Assembly (NCBI RefSeq): GCF_000971985.1
Contig: NZ_KQ040800.1
Span: 95,801 to 159,800 of the forward strand
DNA length: 64,000 nucleotides
Direction: 5' to 3'
Source of the DNA: Paenibacillus dauci
GTDB lineage: Bacteria > Bacillota > Bacilli > Paenibacillales > Paenibacillaceae
Made by a program: the position numbers and the translations under genes
Shown: one piece after another, positions 1 to 8,530 of the stretch
Layout of the letters: each line of letters begins with the position of its first letter
Position numbering within the stretch: position 1 is the first letter of the stretch
Notes under the pieces: generated by a model
Database searches by the model: none
The model's input: only the letters and a program-made list of their open reading frames with translations
What the model was told of the DNA's origin: nothing

Positions 1-28
1 ATGAACACATAAGAGGAGGATTTATGTA

Positions 29-1345
29 ATGGCTTACTTTGCAAATGTTGAGAAAGTAGCTTACGAAGGTGTCCAATCCAAAAATCCCTATGCTTTTAAA
101 TTTTATAATCCGTCCCAGATCGTAGCGGGCAAGACGATGGAAGAGCACCTGCGCTTTGGTATGGCGTACTGGCATACACTCGTTGCCGGTGGTTCCGATC
201 CGTTCGGTGTTGAAACCGCTTCCCGTCCATGGGGCTCCTATACAGGTATGGACCTGGCCAAAGCTCGCGTTGAAGGACTGTTCGAGCTGATGGACAAACT
301 GAGCATGCCTTACTTCTGTTTCCACGATGTGGATATCGCTCCCGAAGGAGATAGTCTTCGCGAATTTTACAACAATATCGATACCATTGTCGATATGATT
401 GAACAACATATGAAGCAAACCGGCAAAAAATTGCTGTGGAATACAGCCAACATGTTCAGCAATCCGCGCTTTATGCACGGTGCAGCTTCTACATGCAATG
501 CCGATGTATACGCTCATGCAGCTGCACAGATCAAAAAAGGTCTGGAAGTCGGCAAGCGTCTGGGTGCGGAAAACTATGTATTCTGGGGCGGCCGTGAAGG
601 GTACGAGACACTGCTGAATACAGACTATGCGCTGGAGCAGGACAATATGGGCCGCATGTTCCATATGGCAGTGGATTACGCCAAGGAAATCGGCTTTGAT
701 GCCCAGTTCCTGATCGAGCCGAAGCCGAAGGAGCCGACCAAGCATCAATACGACTTTGATGCGGCAACAGCCATTTCCTTCCTCAAAAAATATGATCTGA
801 CCGATCATTTCAAACTGAACCTGGAAGCCAACCATGCGACACTGGCAGGTCATACGTTCCAGCATGAGCTGCGTGTAGCCCGTACAGAAGGCATGCTCGG
901 CTCGCTGGATGCCAACCAGGGCGATATGCTGATCGGCTGGGATACGGATGAATTCCCGGTAGATCTGTACGCAGCAACCACAACCATGTATGAAGTGCTG
1001 CAAAATGGTGGTCTGGGCCGCGGCGGTATTAACTTTGACGCCAAAGTACGCCGTCCTTCCTTTACACCAGAAGATCTGGTAATTGCTCATGTAGCCGGTA
1101 TGGATACATTTGCCAAAGGTCTGACCACAGCTGCCCGTCTGCTGGAAGATCGCGTGTTCGAAGACTTTATCGATCAGCGCTACAGCAGCTTCCGCGAAGG
1201 CGTTGGTGCCGACGTAGTAAATGGCAAAGCAACACTGTCTTCACTGGCAGAGTACGCGCTGAACAACGAGCAGCCGCGCCAGAATGAATCCGGCCGTGAA
1301 GAATTGCTCAAAGCCACACTGAACCAGTATCTGGTAACTGAATAA
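29..1345 (+). CDS. xylA: Xylose isomerase
   Basis: Isomerises D-xylose to D-xylulose in the cytoplasm, the first step of bacterial xylose use; a metal-dependent TIM-barrel enzyme. The 438 residues match the usual length of about 440. The catalytic His/Asp stretch [10 protein letters not shown] lies near residue 98, WGGREGYE near 186, and the metal-binding [13 protein letters not shown] near 230. AGAGGAGGA sits about 9 bases before the ATG. xylB follows in the same direction after 224 bases that contain a hairpin terminator, so xylA is probably made in excess of xylB. The promoter and any XylR operator would lie before the window. Confidence 0.98.
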   Translation: MAYFANVEKVAYEGVQSKNPYAFKFYNPSQIVAGKTMEEHLRFGMAYWHTLVAGGSDPFGVETASRPWGSYTGMDLAKARVEGLFELMDKLSMPYFCFHDVDIAPEGDSLREFYNNIDTIVDMIEQHMKQTGKKLLWNTANMFSNPRFMHGAASTCNADVYAHAAAQIKKGLEVGKRLGAENYVFWGGREGYETLLNTDYALEQDNMGRMFHMAVDYAKEIGFDAQFLIEPKPKEPTKHQYDFDAATAISFLKKYDLTDHFKLNLEANHATLAGHTFQHELRVARTEGMLGSLDANQGDMLIGWDTDEFPVDLYAATTTMYEVLQNGGLGRGGINFDAKVRRPSFTPEDLVIAHVAGMDTFAKGLTTAARLLEDRVFEDFIDQRYSSFREGVGADVVNGKATLSSLAEYALNNEQPRQNESGREELLKATLNQYLVTE

Positions 1346-1434
1346 TTCTATCTTTACAGCAGACAGTCATGCATCTTATCAGATCCTGCAGGTGTGATCC
1401 AGATAGCTGTTGTCTGCATTATAAAGAGTCCATG

Positions 1435-1481
1435 ATCGCTTCCCTGGGTCCCGTAAGGGAACCGGCAGGGGAGCGATTTTT
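1435..1481 (+). terminator. Intergenic hairpin terminator or attenuator between xylA and xylB
   Basis: ATCGCTTCCCTG at 1435-1446 pairs with CAGGGGAGCGAT at 1466-1477 (12 bp, one G-U pair), with a further short GGTCCC/GGGAACC pairing inside, followed by five T. It should stop part of the transcription leaving xylA. The remainder of the 1346-1569 gap shows only the xylB ribosome binding site. Confidence 0.75.
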
Positions 1482-1569
1482 GGTATGGATACCATCCGCT
1501 GTAAGATATTATTTTTATGTATGCAGTCATCCTATCGGGTTATTCAGCAATTTATAGAGGAGGAATACT

Positions 1570-3066
1570 ATGAGCTACGTTATTGGAGTAGATCTGGGGA
1601 CCAGCGCTGTCAAAACGGTACTGGTCAACAAGCAGGGACAGGTGGCATTTGAGACATCGGAGTCGTATCCGCTATCCCAGCCCAAGCCAGGATACAGCGA
1701 GCAGAATCCCGAAGATTGGGTAGAGCAGACGCTGGTCTCGCTGGGCAGACTGCTGGAGGTATCCGGCGTACCGGCAGAAGAGATACAGGGTATGAGCTTC
1801 TCCGGACAGATGCATGGATTGGTATTGCTGGATCAGGAGCACCAAGTGGTTCGTCCGGCGATCCTGTGGAATGATACACGTACAACTTCCCAGTGCCGCC
1901 GAATCGAACAGACACTGGGTGGAGAACTGCTGCAAATTGCCCGCAACCGTGCGCTTGAAGGGTTTACTTTACCCAAAATACTGTGGGTACAGGAACATGA
2001 ACCGGATAACTGGAGCCAGGCGGCACTGTTCCTACTGCCCAAGGATTATGTACGCTATCGGTTGACCGGTGATCTGGCAATGGATTATTCGGATGCGGCA
2101 GGTACGCTGCTGCTCGATATTACCGCCAAGTCTTGGAGCGAAACGATTGCTACTGCGTTTGATCTGCCATTATCGCTTTGTCCGCGTCTGGTAGAGTCTT
2201 TTGACGATGTAGGCGGACTGCTGCCAGAGGTCCGGGAACGTACAGGTCTTGGTGAGACTACGCGTGTCTATGCGGGTGGCGCGGATAATGCTTGCGGCGC
2301 GATCGGAGCAGGCATTCTAAGCGAAGGCCAGACGATGTGCAGTATCGGTACCTCCGGGGTTGTGTTGTCCTATGAAGAACGCAAGGATTTGGATTTTGAA
2401 GGTAAAGTGCATTTCTTTAATCATGGGGAAAAAGATGCCTTTTATATTATGGGAGTCACACTGGCAGCAGGTTACAGCCTGGAATGGTTCCGCAGCACAT
2501 TTGGCAAGGAATTGTCATTTGAAGCCCTGCTGTCAGGAGTAGACGAAATCACTGCCGGAGCTGAAGGCTTGCTGTTCACGCCGTATATTGTTGGTGAACG
2601 TACACCGCATCCGGATGCGGATATCCGCGGCAGCTTTATCGGGATAGATGCGTCGCATCGTCTCCCCCATTTTGCCCGCGCGGTGCTGGAAGGCATTACA
2701 TTTTCTCTGCGGGAATCAATCGATATTCTGCGCGAGTCCGGCAAAAATATCACTGAAGTGGTCTCGATCGGTGGCGGCGCACGCAATGAGACATGGCTGC
2801 AGATGCAGGCGGATATTTTCAATGCCAAAGTGGTCCGGCTGGAGAATGAGCAGGGACCAGCGATGGGAGCGGCTATGCTGGCTGCCTATGGCAGCGGCTG
2901 GTTCGAATCATTGGCAGATTGTGCAGCAGCGTTCCTGCGCACCTCCAAATCGTATGCGCCTGATCCGGGCCGGGCGGAACGGTATAATCAGTTGTTTGCG
3001 ATTTATCAGGAGATTTACAATCAGACGGCAGATTTGAACCGACGGCTGACTGCTTTTAGAGGATAA
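1570..3066 (+). CDS. xylB: Xylulokinase
   Basis: Phosphorylates D-xylulose to xylulose 5-phosphate for the pentose phosphate pathway; an FGGY-family sugar kinase of 498 residues, the usual length. The N-terminal phosphate-binding motif GVDLGTSAVKTV (residues 6-17), a substrate-side SGQMHGLV segment near 78 and the C-terminal ATP-site motif GGGARNETW near 400 are all present. GAGGAGGA precedes the ATG by 6 bases. It follows xylA, and the two enzymes act in sequence. A strong hairpin follows the stop codon. Confidence 0.97.
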   Translation: MSYVIGVDLGTSAVKTVLVNKQGQVAFETSESYPLSQPKPGYSEQNPEDWVEQTLVSLGRLLEVSGVPAEEIQGMSFSGQMHGLVLLDQEHQVVRPAILWNDTRTTSQCRRIEQTLGGELLQIARNRALEGFTLPKILWVQEHEPDNWSQAALFLLPKDYVRYRLTGDLAMDYSDAAGTLLLDITAKSWSETIATAFDLPLSLCPRLVESFDDVGGLLPEVRERTGLGETTRVYAGGADNACGAIGAGILSEGQTMCSIGTSGVVLSYEERKDLDFEGKVHFFNHGEKDAFYIMGVTLAAGYSLEWFRSTFGKELSFEALLSGVDEITAGAEGLLFTPYIVGERTPHPDADIRGSFIGIDASHRLPHFARAVLEGITFSLRESIDILRESGKNITEVVSIGGGARNETWLQMQADIFNAKVVRLENEQGPAMGAAMLAAYGSGWFESLADCAAAFLRTSKSYAPDPGRAERYNQLFAIYQEIYNQTADLNRRLTAFRG

Positions 3067-3244
3067 GAATGGTTGATCGCCGTCCTACGTGAGCCTGTGC
3101 AAGGAAGGGAAGTGTATGTATGTTCTGCTGCTAATATCAGGATGCATGTGACAGCAGAGTGAGTAGGGAACAAGCAATACAACAAGCAATAGAACGAACC
3201 ACAAGCCTGATAATAGAATCAGCAGCAGATATATAATGACGCAG

Positions 3245-3285
3245 CCCTTTTTCTGTTTGTTGGAAAAAGGGTTGTACCTATTTTT
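3245..3285 (+). terminator. Terminator after xylB
   Basis: CCCTTTTTC at 3245-3253 pairs exactly with GAAAAAGGG at 3263-3271, and T-rich sequence follows to 3285. Confidence 0.7.
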
Positions 3286-3343
3286 GACAAATATGCATAC
3301 ATACCAGGATAAGCGGTTAAGTTGATTGTACACGCAAAAAAGT

Positions 3344-3374
3344 TTTACAATAAAAGAAAAAGAAGCAGTATACT
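3344..3374 (+). promoter_or_regulatory. Possible SigA promoter for the transglutaminase gene
   Basis: TTTACA (3344-3349) and TATACT (3369-3374) are 19 bases apart, slightly wide. If used, it gives a 5' leader of about 310 bases before the gene at 3698, unusually long and consistent with a structured leader. Confidence 0.3.
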
Positions 3375-3697
3375 ATAGAATAACTGTACAGGATAAGTAG
3401 GATTGCTGGATAAGCGCCATTTATTTTCCTTTATGCAGGAAATAGGTTGTATTAGATAGCTATCACACACTTTTTACCAAATAATACAGTCGTGCAGCGC
3501 AACTATTTGCTGTCACATGCGTCTTATGCTATAGGCCTGGCAAATCGCGGGCGCAGAGCGGAATCAGCCCCTGTAAGACACAATACACACATCACTGAAA
3601 TTTATCGGTAAAGCGCCCTCATTCTATTACCGGAAACGGCTTGTCTGCCGATAAATACAATCAGAGCAAATCATAGGAGAAGGGCGGTTACGTCTGC
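3375..3697 (+). other. Long untranslated leader with a nested stem, function unknown
   Basis: This gap has no credible gene. ATTTATCGG (3600-3608) pairs perfectly with CCGATAAAT (3648-3656), enclosing CCG-GAAA-CGG, a hairpin with a GNRA loop, and an alternative GGTAA/TTACC pairing (3607-3611 with 3627-3631). Mutually exclusive pairings just ahead of a ribosome binding site suggest a regulatory leader. I compared it by eye with c-di-GMP and c-di-AMP riboswitch patterns and could not match either. Confidence 0.35.
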
Positions 3698-4819
3698 ATG
3701 AAAATGTCAAATAACATCTGGGTCAAAACCCTTTTGGCCGGAACAATCCTGTTCACAGGACTTCCTGCTGTTACTCCCAATCAGGCCATCTATGCGGCCT
3801 CTTCACAGGTAACCGTTAACAGTTCCACCGATGTGACCAATGCGCTTTATACGTCGCTAATGAATCGTGATGCCGAAGTTACTCTTTTATATAAAGGAAG
3901 TACCAGTGGCCTCAAAGCAATGCTGCAAAATGCATTCGAAAATGCGCTGGAGAAAGACCCGTATACCCAGTACATTCTGGACAGCTATGGACTGAGCTGG
4001 CGCCAGAATGCCTATTCTGCCCGTGTGACGGTTACGATGAATTATCGTGAGACAACCACCCAGACCGGCTATGTCAAAAATAAAGTGCAGCAGATTCTCT
4101 CCAATATCGTGTCTTCCAGCATGAATGACCATGAGAAAGTCAAAGCGATCCATGACTGGGTCGTGCGCAATGTGAAATATGATGAGACGTATACCCGCTA
4201 TACCGCATATGAAGCACTGCATGATGGTACGGCTGTCTGTCAGGGATATGCCCTGCTGACCTACGAGCTGCTCAAGGAAGCCGGTATCCAGAATATGATC
4301 GTCGAAGGTACAGCCGATGGTGAACTGCATGCCTGGAATCTGGTGAACCTGGACGGCAAATGGTATCACCTGGATACGACATGGGATGATCCGGTACCGG
4401 ATCAGGGAAATGATGTGCAGACCGCTTACTATCTGCTGACCGATTCGCAGATGAAGCAGGATCACAAATGGACCAAAACGTATCCGGCAGCAAATACAAC
4501 GTATCACAGCACACTGGATCAGCTGATCGCAGCAGGCGATCCCAAAGCAAGCTTTTACCAGCAGCTGGAGAAAACGCTGAACTATGTAACTGCAGCTAGC
4601 GAATCCGATTCGATTCGTTCGGCAGCAGGTCTCAAATCACAAGTACAGGCAGCTCAGACAGCTGGCAAAAGTGCAGTCACTTTCCGCTACAGCGGCAGTC
4701 TGACCAGTCTCAAAAACGATCTGCGCGGTTTGTCTTCGGTTGGCGTAAAGTCGCTTTCCTATAGCGTAAAATCGATCAGCAGCACTAATGATCTGAAAGT
4801 TACTTTGAGCTGGAGCTAA
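3698..4819 (+). CDS. Secreted transglutaminase-like protein
   Basis: A 373-residue exported protein with a signal peptide (about residues 1-33, ending QAIYA) and a transglutaminase/cysteine protease-like core. The catalytic triad is visible as Cys181 in TAVCQGYALL, His211 in ELHAWNLV and Asp226 in YHLDTTWDD. The roughly 110 residues after the core are not recognised. Such proteins are thought to act on peptides or proteins at the cell surface; the true substrate is unknown. AGGAGAAGGG lies 13 bases before the ATG; a second in-frame ATG is at 3704. It appears to be transcribed alone, ending at a strong terminator. Confidence 0.85.
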   Translation: MKMSNNIWVKTLLAGTILFTGLPAVTPNQAIYAASSQVTVNSSTDVTNALYTSLMNRDAEVTLLYKGSTSGLKAMLQNAFENALEKDPYTQYILDSYGLSWRQNAYSARVTVTMNYRETTTQTGYVKNKVQQILSNIVSSSMNDHEKVKAIHDWVVRNVKYDETYTRYTAYEALHDGTAVCQGYALLTYELLKEAGIQNMIVEGTADGELHAWNLVNLDGKWYHLDTTWDDPVPDQGNDVQTAYYLLTDSQMKQDHKWTKTYPAANTTYHSTLDQLIAAGDPKASFYQQLEKTLNYVTAASESDSIRSAAGLKSQVQAAQTAGKSAVTFRYSGSLTSLKNDLRGLSSVGVKSLSYSVKSISSTNDLKVTLSWS

Positions 4820-4890
4820 TCCATGCCTTGACGTACGGCATGTAATGGATCAATGATCATAGAATCCATAACTATACTTTTTACGTAGGA

Positions 4891-4926
4891 AGCCCCGATT
4901 GCTGTATGCGATCGGGGCTTTTTTTG
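4891..4926 (+). terminator. Terminator after the transglutaminase gene
   Basis: AGCCCCGAT (4891-4899) pairs with ATCGGGGCT (4911-4919), followed by seven T. Confidence 0.9.
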
Positions 4927-5285
4927 GGGAAATGGGAGTAAGAAAAGATGCAGATATATTCTGACTTGCACAAAAACCAATATTTGACCAAAAATTAGCT
5001 TGATCTGGAGCAAGAAATGACTTTGCTACTGTACGTTATTTTTATTCGCAATAGAAAAATTAGAAAAAAATATTCGTATGATTACTTCTATATTATTATA
5101 TGAATTTTATTTCTCAAATAAATAAAAGAACGAAAAGTGCATTTGTGTATTTACCTTAATCAACAATAACCTTTACAAATTAACATTTAAACATATTAAT
5201 TTACATTTATATTAACTATAAAATGTGCAAAAGATACCTAAATGTAGATCAAATAAAAATACGTGAATATTATATTCCCCTTTTC
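4927..5285. other. AT-rich intergenic stretch
   Basis: No gene is visible. The DNA is clearly more AT-rich than the flanking genes, especially 5030-5280, with many A/T runs that could supply UP-element-like promoter DNA for the arabinanase gene. No repeat or mobile-element end was found. Confidence 0.6.
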
Positions 5286-5302
5286 TGAAAGCGCTTTATA
5301 AT
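5286..5302 (+). promoter_or_regulatory. cre-like site overlapping a -10 element
   Basis: TGAAAGCGCTTTAT (5286-5299) fits the CcpA catabolite-responsive element core TGWAANCGNTNWCA in all but the last two bases. It overlaps TATAAT (5297-5302), a perfect -10 hexamer, so CcpA binding there would block transcription directly when a preferred sugar is present. No good -35 is seen. Confidence 0.6.
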
Positions 5303-5371
5303 TAAGTGTAGACATTGAGCAGCGCAGGTTGAACGTTCGATGTTAAATTGATTCAGAAGGGTGGAAGTTTC

Positions 5372-6346
5372 TTGAATATGAAACGCAAAGTACTTACGAT
5401 GGTAGTTATAATGACGCTCCTACTGCCTATTTTTGCTGATACCAAAGGATTCGCAGCTCACTGGGCACTAAGTGGAGACGTGAATGTTCATGATCCATCT
5501 TATATCAAAGAAGGCAGCGGAACTTATGTATTCTCAACAGGTCCTGGGATTCAAGTGTTGAAGTCCGATAATGGAACCAACTTTTACCGTGTACCACAGG
5601 TTTTCCTTTCTCCTTTATCCTGGTGGAGACAGTATGCTCCAAACTTGAAAAATGATCGTGCCAATGATGTATGGGCACCGGACGTCAAACAATATAATGG
5701 TCGTACATGGTTATACTATTCGATCTCTTCTGATTTTGGCCAAAACACATCGGCGATCGGCCTTGCTTCAGCAAGCAGTGTTGGTGCAGGTAACTGGCGC
5801 GATGATGGTGTTGTTCTGACTTCGAACAGCACAAAAGACTACAATGCGATTGACCCTGAGCTGGTTATCGATGCCAGCGGGCAGCCTTGGCTTGCTTTTG
5901 GATCATTCTGGACAGGTCTGAAAATTACCAAATTGGATAAAAATACGATGAAGCCTACAGGCGGTATCTACTCTATTGCCAAACGTACTGTTAATGATGG
6001 TGCAATTGAAGCTCCATCCATTACGTACAATGCACAGACTGGATACTACTACTTATTCGCTTCCGTTGATAAATGTTGCGATAAAGCCAACAGCACTTAC
6101 AAAACTGTCTATGGACGTTCGAAGAGCATTACTGGTCCTTATGTAGACAAAAATGGTGTAGATATGATGAAAGGCGGTTTCACGATTCTCGATGCAGGTA
6201 ATGATCGCTGGAAAGGTCCGGGCGGTGAGGACGTCTACAATACCAACCTGATTATCCGTCATGCTTACGATGCCACCGATGAAGGCAAGCCAAAGCTGCT
6301 GATCAGTGATCTGAAATACGATTCTGCCGGCTGGCCGACCTACTAA
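5372..6346 (+). CDS. Secreted GH43 arabinan endo-1,5-alpha-L-arabinosidase
   Basis: Hydrolyses arabinan outside the cell. A signal peptide is followed by a five-bladed GH43 domain with the three expected acidic sites: Asp in VHDPSY, Asp in NAIDPELV and Glu in IEAPSITY, plus a conserved IIRHAYDA near the C-terminus. The frame opens at TTG 5348, but AAGGGTGGA at 5356-5364 points to TTG 5372 or ATG 5378 as the start; I chose 5372. About 325 residues is normal for a single-domain enzyme of the family. It stands alone between two strong terminators, and the cre-like site suggests catabolite repression. Confidence 0.92.
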   Translation: MNMKRKVLTMVVIMTLLLPIFADTKGFAAHWALSGDVNVHDPSYIKEGSGTYVFSTGPGIQVLKSDNGTNFYRVPQVFLSPLSWWRQYAPNLKNDRANDVWAPDVKQYNGRTWLYYSISSDFGQNTSAIGLASASSVGAGNWRDDGVVLTSNSTKDYNAIDPELVIDASGQPWLAFGSFWTGLKITKLDKNTMKPTGGIYSIAKRTVNDGAIEAPSITYNAQTGYYYLFASVDKCCDKANSTYKTVYGRSKSITGPYVDKNGVDMMKGGFTILDAGNDRWKGPGGEDVYNTNLIIRHAYDATDEGKPKLLISDLKYDSAGWPTY

Positions 6347-6410
6347 TCTCGTAGCAATCTTTACATCTGTTGCAGCTCATAAGACTGCTACAGGCTAACC
6401 GATAAGATAA

Positions 6411-6484
6411 CTCAAAAAGCCTTTCCTGCTTCACTGTGATACCGGGAACCCGGTTGTAGACAGAGAGCGGAAAGGCTTTTTGAG
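6411..6484. terminator. Bidirectional terminator between GH43 and lysP
   Basis: CTCAAAAAGCCTTTCC (6411-6426) is perfectly complementary to 6469-6484 (16 bp), with A and T runs on both sides. It should serve the converging GH43 and lysP genes. Confidence 0.9.
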
Positions 6485-6583
6485 TATATATTTTGGTAAA
6501 GGTTAGAGTAGGAATAGGTTCGCGACCAGCATTCAAAGATATAAGGTCAACCAATCACATCTCTGGATACTGATCGTACGGCA

Positions 6584-8071
6584 TTATGATACCGAATCAT
6601 CCGGCCGCGCGCCCGTTTCCAGATCGCATTCCGTCAGCGGGATTACTTTGGTACGCTTGGTCCATTTATAACCCAGCCATAGAATCAGGAACAGTGGGAC
6701 GCTGATGTAAGAAGCGAGCAGGGATTTCCAGTCAATTGCTTCCGGTGTAATGTATGACAGACTCTGTCCTACGATAACGATCGCACACAGTACAAAAGCA
6801 AACAGTGGGCCAAACGGGAACCATTTTGCCTTGAATGGCAGATCATTCATATCACGACCCTGCGCCTGGAAAGCACGACGGAAGCGGTAATGACTGATCG
6901 CAATCCCTAGCCATGTAATAAATCCGCACATTCCCGAAGCGTTCAGTAGCCAGCTATAGACGACGCCATCCCCGAACAGGGAAGCCAGAAAGGCCAACAT
7001 TCCAAAAGCAGCGGTCACGATCAGTGCATTTTGCGGAATGCCGCGGGAGTTCAGACGGCCAAACATTTTCGGTGCTTTGCCGGAGCGTGCCAATGCATAC
7101 AGCACCCGGGTTGAAGCATACATACCGGAGTTACCGGCAGACAGCACGGAGGATAGGATAACGGCATTCATGACTGCAGCCGCAAAAGCCAGCCCTGCTT
7201 TTTCAAAAATCAGGGTAAATGGGCTGACACCGATATCGCTCAGATCACTGCCCAGCAGCGATGGTGTTGTATAGGGAATGATCAGACCAATCACCAGAAT
7301 CGCCAGAATGTAGAAGATCAGAATACGCCAGAATACCTGACGGATTGCACGCGGTACATGCTCACGCGGGTTCTCGCTCTCACCGGCAGCAACTCCGATC
7401 AGCTCGGTACCCTGGAAAGAGAACCCGGCTGCCATGAATACACCGATAAAGGCGAGCAGTCCGCCGTTGAATGGAGCATCGCCAATCGTAAAGTTACGGA
7501 AGCCGATCGCTTCGCCGCCCATAATGCCAAAGATCATCAGTACGCCAATCACGAGGAAGGCGAGTACAACGACGATCTTGATCATGGCGAACCAGTATTC
7601 CGACTCACCGTACCCTTTGACTGACAGGATATTCAGCAGGAAGATCAGGGCCAGGAATAGCAGACTCCACAGGAACGAAGAGCTCTCCGGGAACCAGTAT
7701 TTGATAATAATCGTGGCAGCGGACAGTTCGGCAGCGATCGTCACGGCCCAGTTGTACCAGAAATTCCAACCCATCGCAAAGCCAAAAGCCGGATCGACGA
7801 AACGGGCGGCATACGTATTGAACGAGCCGGAATCCGGCATATAGGTCGCCATCTCGCCAAGACTCGTCATCAGGAAATAGACCATAATACCGACGCAGGC
7901 ATAAGCGAGCAGAGCCCCGCCGGGTCCGGCATTGGCTACCGCCCCGCCGCTGGCGAGGAATAATCCTGTCCCGATCGAACCGCCGAGGGCGATCATCGTC
8001 ATATGTCTGGCGCGCAGGCCAGCGCGGAGCTGAGGCTCCGGTGTAGATGTAGGTTTAGCGGTTGAACTCAT
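6584..8071 (-). CDS. lysP: Lysine-specific amino acid permease
   Basis: Imports lysine across the membrane; APC-superfamily transporter with about 12 hydrophobic segments. Long stretches match the LysP pattern, including RARHMTMIALGGSIGTGLF at the N-terminus, SFQGTELIGVAAGESE, SAGNSGMYASTR and the DINDLP-like DMNDLP loop. The frame opens at a GTG (8086) that lies inside the AAGGAG site, so the start is taken as ATG 8071, giving 495 residues. The lysine riboswitch and terminator upstream independently support lysine as substrate. The gene is monocistronic. Confidence 0.93.
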   Translation of the reverse strand: MSSTAKPTSTPEPQLRAGLRARHMTMIALGGSIGTGLFLASGGAVANAGPGGALLAYACVGIMVYFLMTSLGEMATYMPDSGSFNTYAARFVDPAFGFAMGWNFWYNWAVTIAAELSAATIIIKYWFPESSSFLWSLLFLALIFLLNILSVKGYGESEYWFAMIKIVVVLAFLVIGVLMIFGIMGGEAIGFRNFTIGDAPFNGGLLAFIGVFMAAGFSFQGTELIGVAAGESENPREHVPRAIRQVFWRILIFYILAILVIGLIIPYTTPSLLGSDLSDIGVSPFTLIFEKAGLAFAAAVMNAVILSSVLSAGNSGMYASTRVLYALARSGKAPKMFGRLNSRGIPQNALIVTAAFGMLAFLASLFGDGVVYSWLLNASGMCGFITWLGIAISHYRFRRAFQAQGRDMNDLPFKAKWFPFGPLFAFVLCAIVIVGQSLSYITPEAIDWKSLLASYISVPLFLILWLGYKWTKRTKVIPLTECDLETGARPDDSVS

Positions 8072-8116
8072 GATGCTTGTGTACACTCCTTCATAATCGT
8101 CCAGGGAAAGAATGCC

Positions 8117-8149
8117 AAAAAATAGACCGCGGCCAGGCCGGGTCTATTT
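8117..8149 (-). terminator. Riboswitch-controlled terminator before lysP
   Basis: On the minus strand AAATAGACC (8149-8141) pairs with GGTCTATTT (8128-8120), with a GC-rich apical pairing, ending in a T run. It lies between the lysine aptamer and lysP, as expected for transcription attenuation. Confidence 0.88.
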
Positions 8150-8178
8150 CTATAGATTCCGCACCATACTTTCCCTTT

Positions 8179-8369
8179 AAGATAGCTCAACACAATGAAA
8201 TGCTTGGATTTTTTCATTGTGACAGTTCTGTCCCTTTCGGGTACAGCCCCAGCACAGGATTCCCAGAGCGGAATCTGCACTTCGGCAGCAGGACCTTTTC
8301 AACCGGGATTCGCGGCGGCTCTACGCCTGCTCCGGTTGTACTGATTCATGCTGCGACCTCTACCTCATC
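8179..8369 (-). ncRNA. Lysine riboswitch (L box)
   Basis: Read on the minus strand, the region has the lysine aptamer landmarks in order: GAGGTAGAGGTCGC (5' P1 side), AGTA, GCTGCCGAAGTG, TGCTGGGGCTG, GACAGAACTGTCAC and GTGTTGAGCTATCTT. GAGGTAG (8367-8361) and CTATCTT (8185-8179) form a 7-bp P1 with G-U pairs. When lysine is bound the downstream terminator should form and lysP be switched off. The element lies about 110 bases ahead of the lysP start. Confidence 0.9.
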
Positions 8370-8387
8370 GGTTATGTGTGATGAGGC

Positions 8388-8415
8388 ATATTATTCAGTT
8401 ATAGATTCATATCAA
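8388..8415 (-). promoter_or_regulatory. SigA promoter for the riboswitch-lysP transcript
   Basis: On the minus strand TTGATA (8415-8410) and TAATAT (8393-8388) are separated by 16 bases. The predicted start, near 8380, is just ahead of the aptamer. A CCTCATC/GATGAGG hairpin (8387-8363) at the extreme 5' end competes with aptamer stem P1. The remainder of the gap to 8530 shows nothing recognisable. Confidence 0.7.
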
Positions 8416-8530
8416 CCTGTTGCGCACAGCTTGTGTTGTCTAAGCTGTTTAGCTGACATGGACGTGTTACAGTATACGTGCTTAGCAGACATTTGGCAAT
8501 GATTTTGTACAGCAAGACGAAGAAAGTGAA

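Noticed and set aside
1369..1557. 62-codon frame between xylA and xylB
   Set aside because: It spans a terminator hairpin and has no ribosome binding site.
3375..3697. c-di-GMP or c-di-AMP riboswitch before the transglutaminase gene
   Set aside because: I looked for the conserved cores of both and could not match them; only an unassigned structured leader is claimed.
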